From: Methylobacterium sp. E-066
GTDB lineage: Bacteria > Pseudomonadota > Alphaproteobacteria > Rhizobiales > Beijerinckiaceae
Direction: 5' to 3'
Assembly: GCF_022829635.1 (NCBI RefSeq)
Contig: NZ_JAKSYO010000185.1
Span: forward strand, 1-32,520
Length of the DNA stretch: 32,520 nucleotides
The translations under genes and the position numbers were made by a program. Of this stretch, positions 31,873 through 32,520 are shown one piece after another; position 1 is the stretch's first letter, and the number at the start of each line of letters is the position of its first letter. A model generated the notes under the pieces. The model worked only from the letters and a program-made list of their open reading frames with translations, was not told the origin of the DNA and ran no database searches.

Positions 31873-32435
31873 TCATCAACGTCTCGGAATCGATCCTCGG
31901 CATCTTCATGATCTTCTGCCGCATCGGCGGCTGCCTGCTGATCGCGCCGGGCCTTTCCAGCGCGCGGGTGGCACCGCGGATCCGCCTGTTCATCGCCCTG
32001 ACGGTGTCCCTGGCCCTGGCGCCCATGCTCCTGCCGAAGCTCGGCGACGGTCTGCGGAATGCGTCGCCGGCCGACACGATGTGGTGGATCCTGTGCGAGA
32101 CGCTCACCGGGCTGGCCATCGGCCTGTTCGGGCGGTCGTTCTTCTTCGCCCTAGAGACGATGGGGAGCGCCATTGCGACGATGATCGGCCTCGGCGGCAT
32201 CCCTGGGACGCCGGTCGCCGACAACGAGGCCGAATCCATCGCCGGCTCGCTCATCATGCTGGTGGCGACGATGCTGGTCTTCGCCACGGACCTGCACTGG
32301 GAGTTGTTTCGCGGGCTGGTCGCCTCCTACGACCGCATCCCGGCCGGCGATCCGTTCGGGTCGCGCCCGATGTTGGCCGGTCTAGGTCGCGGACTCATAA
32401 AGTTCGCAGCCAGACCCGGAGGGCGGCGAGTTTGA
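31869..32435 (+). pseudogene. fliR: Flagellar export gate protein FliR, truncated by an IS insertion
   Basis: The GTG start overlaps the flhA stop. About 171 native residues are present (start MIINVSESILGIFMIFCRIG; TM helices at GCLLIAPGLS, VAPRIRLFIALTVSLALAPM, ILCETLTGLAIGLFGRSFFF, IAGSLIMLVATMLVFATDLH). After PMLAG (near 32381) the frame continues for about 17 residues encoded by insertion-sequence DNA (GRGLIKFAARPGGRRV) and stops. Normal FliR is 250-260 aa; the last two membrane helices are missing. FliR seals the FliPQR core, so loss should block flagellar export unless another copy exists. The rest of the gene should lie beyond the element, outside the window. Confidence 0.85.
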
Positions 32436-32520
32436 CGCTGGCAAGAAAGTTGTCGGGATCCTTGTCGTAGCGGGTGGCGACGGCGCGGAAGTGCTTGATC
32501 TTGCTGAAGAAGCGTTCGAC
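32382..32520 (-). mobile_element. IS5-family-like insertion sequence, left part, cut by window edge
   Basis: Foreign sequence begins near 32382 (CTAG, then GTCGCGGACTC), inside fliR, and holds the 3' end of a transposase gene on the minus strand. The exact border and target-site duplication cannot be set without the far end. CTAG is the sort of target used by the IS427 group of IS5, which would fit. Confidence 0.7.
32395..32520 (-). CDS. IS5-family-like transposase, C-terminal 41 residues
   Basis: The minus-strand frame enters at the window edge and stops at 32395. It reads VERFFSKIKHFRAVATRYDK, DPDNFLASVKLAALRVWLRT. The E-R-F-F-S-K-I-K-H-x-R-x-x-A-T-R-Y-D-K stretch is the conserved DDE-domain end (the E and following K of the catalytic triad region) of IS5-type transposases, and a short hydrophobic tail ending L-R is usual. 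The protein is C-terminal only here; the rest lies outside the window. Confidence 0.85.
   Translation of the reverse strand, partial: VERFFSKIKHFRAVATRYDKDPDNFLASVKLAALRVWLRTL

Noticed and set aside
1..32520. tRNA, rRNA or CRISPR arrays
   Set aside because: I saw no cloverleaf with a TTCGAATC-type arm, no rRNA landmarks and no regularly spaced direct repeats.

Overview
The window is high-GC alphaproteobacterial chromosome and most resembles Methylobacterium or a close relative in the Hyphomicrobiales. The evidence is the strong G/C bias at third codon positions, an alphaproteobacterial flagellar set (FlaF, FlbT, a DUF1217 protein, a short FlgD), an Omp25/Omp31-like porin, DUF6894 and DUF3618 proteins, a perfect TTAA-N7-TTAA CtrA-type site, and many short palindromic intergenic repeats. 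Species assignment is inference.

Left part (1-9.8 kb): a loosely packed accessory/stress region. It starts with a truncated outer-membrane barrel gene and then holds many small genes: a Pro/Asp-rich exported protein, a 95-aa conserved protein, a DUF6894 protein, a Cys/His protein, a 28-aa membrane peptide, and a YdcZ-type DMT transporter with a decayed C-terminal fragment of a paralogue nearby. A three-gene minus-strand envelope operon (unknown membrane protein, holin-family protein, DUF3618 protein) faces a plus-strand pair of paralogous coiled-coil proteins preceded by the CtrA site. A probable small RNA of the mmgR/suhB (alpha-r8) type, with a CCTCCC loop and an intrinsic terminator, lies on the minus strand near 1.3 kb.

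Middle part (9.8-15.9 kb): metabolic genes separated by repeats. They are an SDR lacking the usual Tyr/Lys catalytic pair, a class II aldolase/adducin-family protein, and a LysR regulator divergent from malate synthase G (glcB, glyoxylate + acetyl-CoA to malate). Between them lie a probable frameshifted gene and several REP/MITE-like palindromes.

Right part (15.98-32.4 kb): a flagellar cluster in two divergent arms. The minus arm runs motA - fliM - small bitopic membrane protein - fliN - fliG - flhB (stator, switch/C-ring, export gate). The plus arm runs DUF1217 - flgF - fliI - flgE - flgK - flgL - flaF - flbT - flgD - fliQ - flhA - fliR (rod, export ATPase, hook, hook-filament junction, flagellin regulators, hook cap, export gate). 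Start/stop overlaps show translational coupling (motA/fliM, fliM/small protein, flaF/flbT, flhA/fliR). Flagellin, motB, fliF, fliP, flgB, flgC, flgG, flgH and flgI are not in the window. At the right edge fliR is cut by an IS5-like element whose transposase C-terminus is encoded on the minus strand, so the export gate is probably incomplete in this genome unless another fliR copy exists.

No wholly new defence or biosynthetic system is visible. The most interesting items are the CtrA-site coiled-coil pair, the small RNA, the bitopic protein inside the C-ring operon, the IS-interrupted fliR and the dense nest of palindromic elements.
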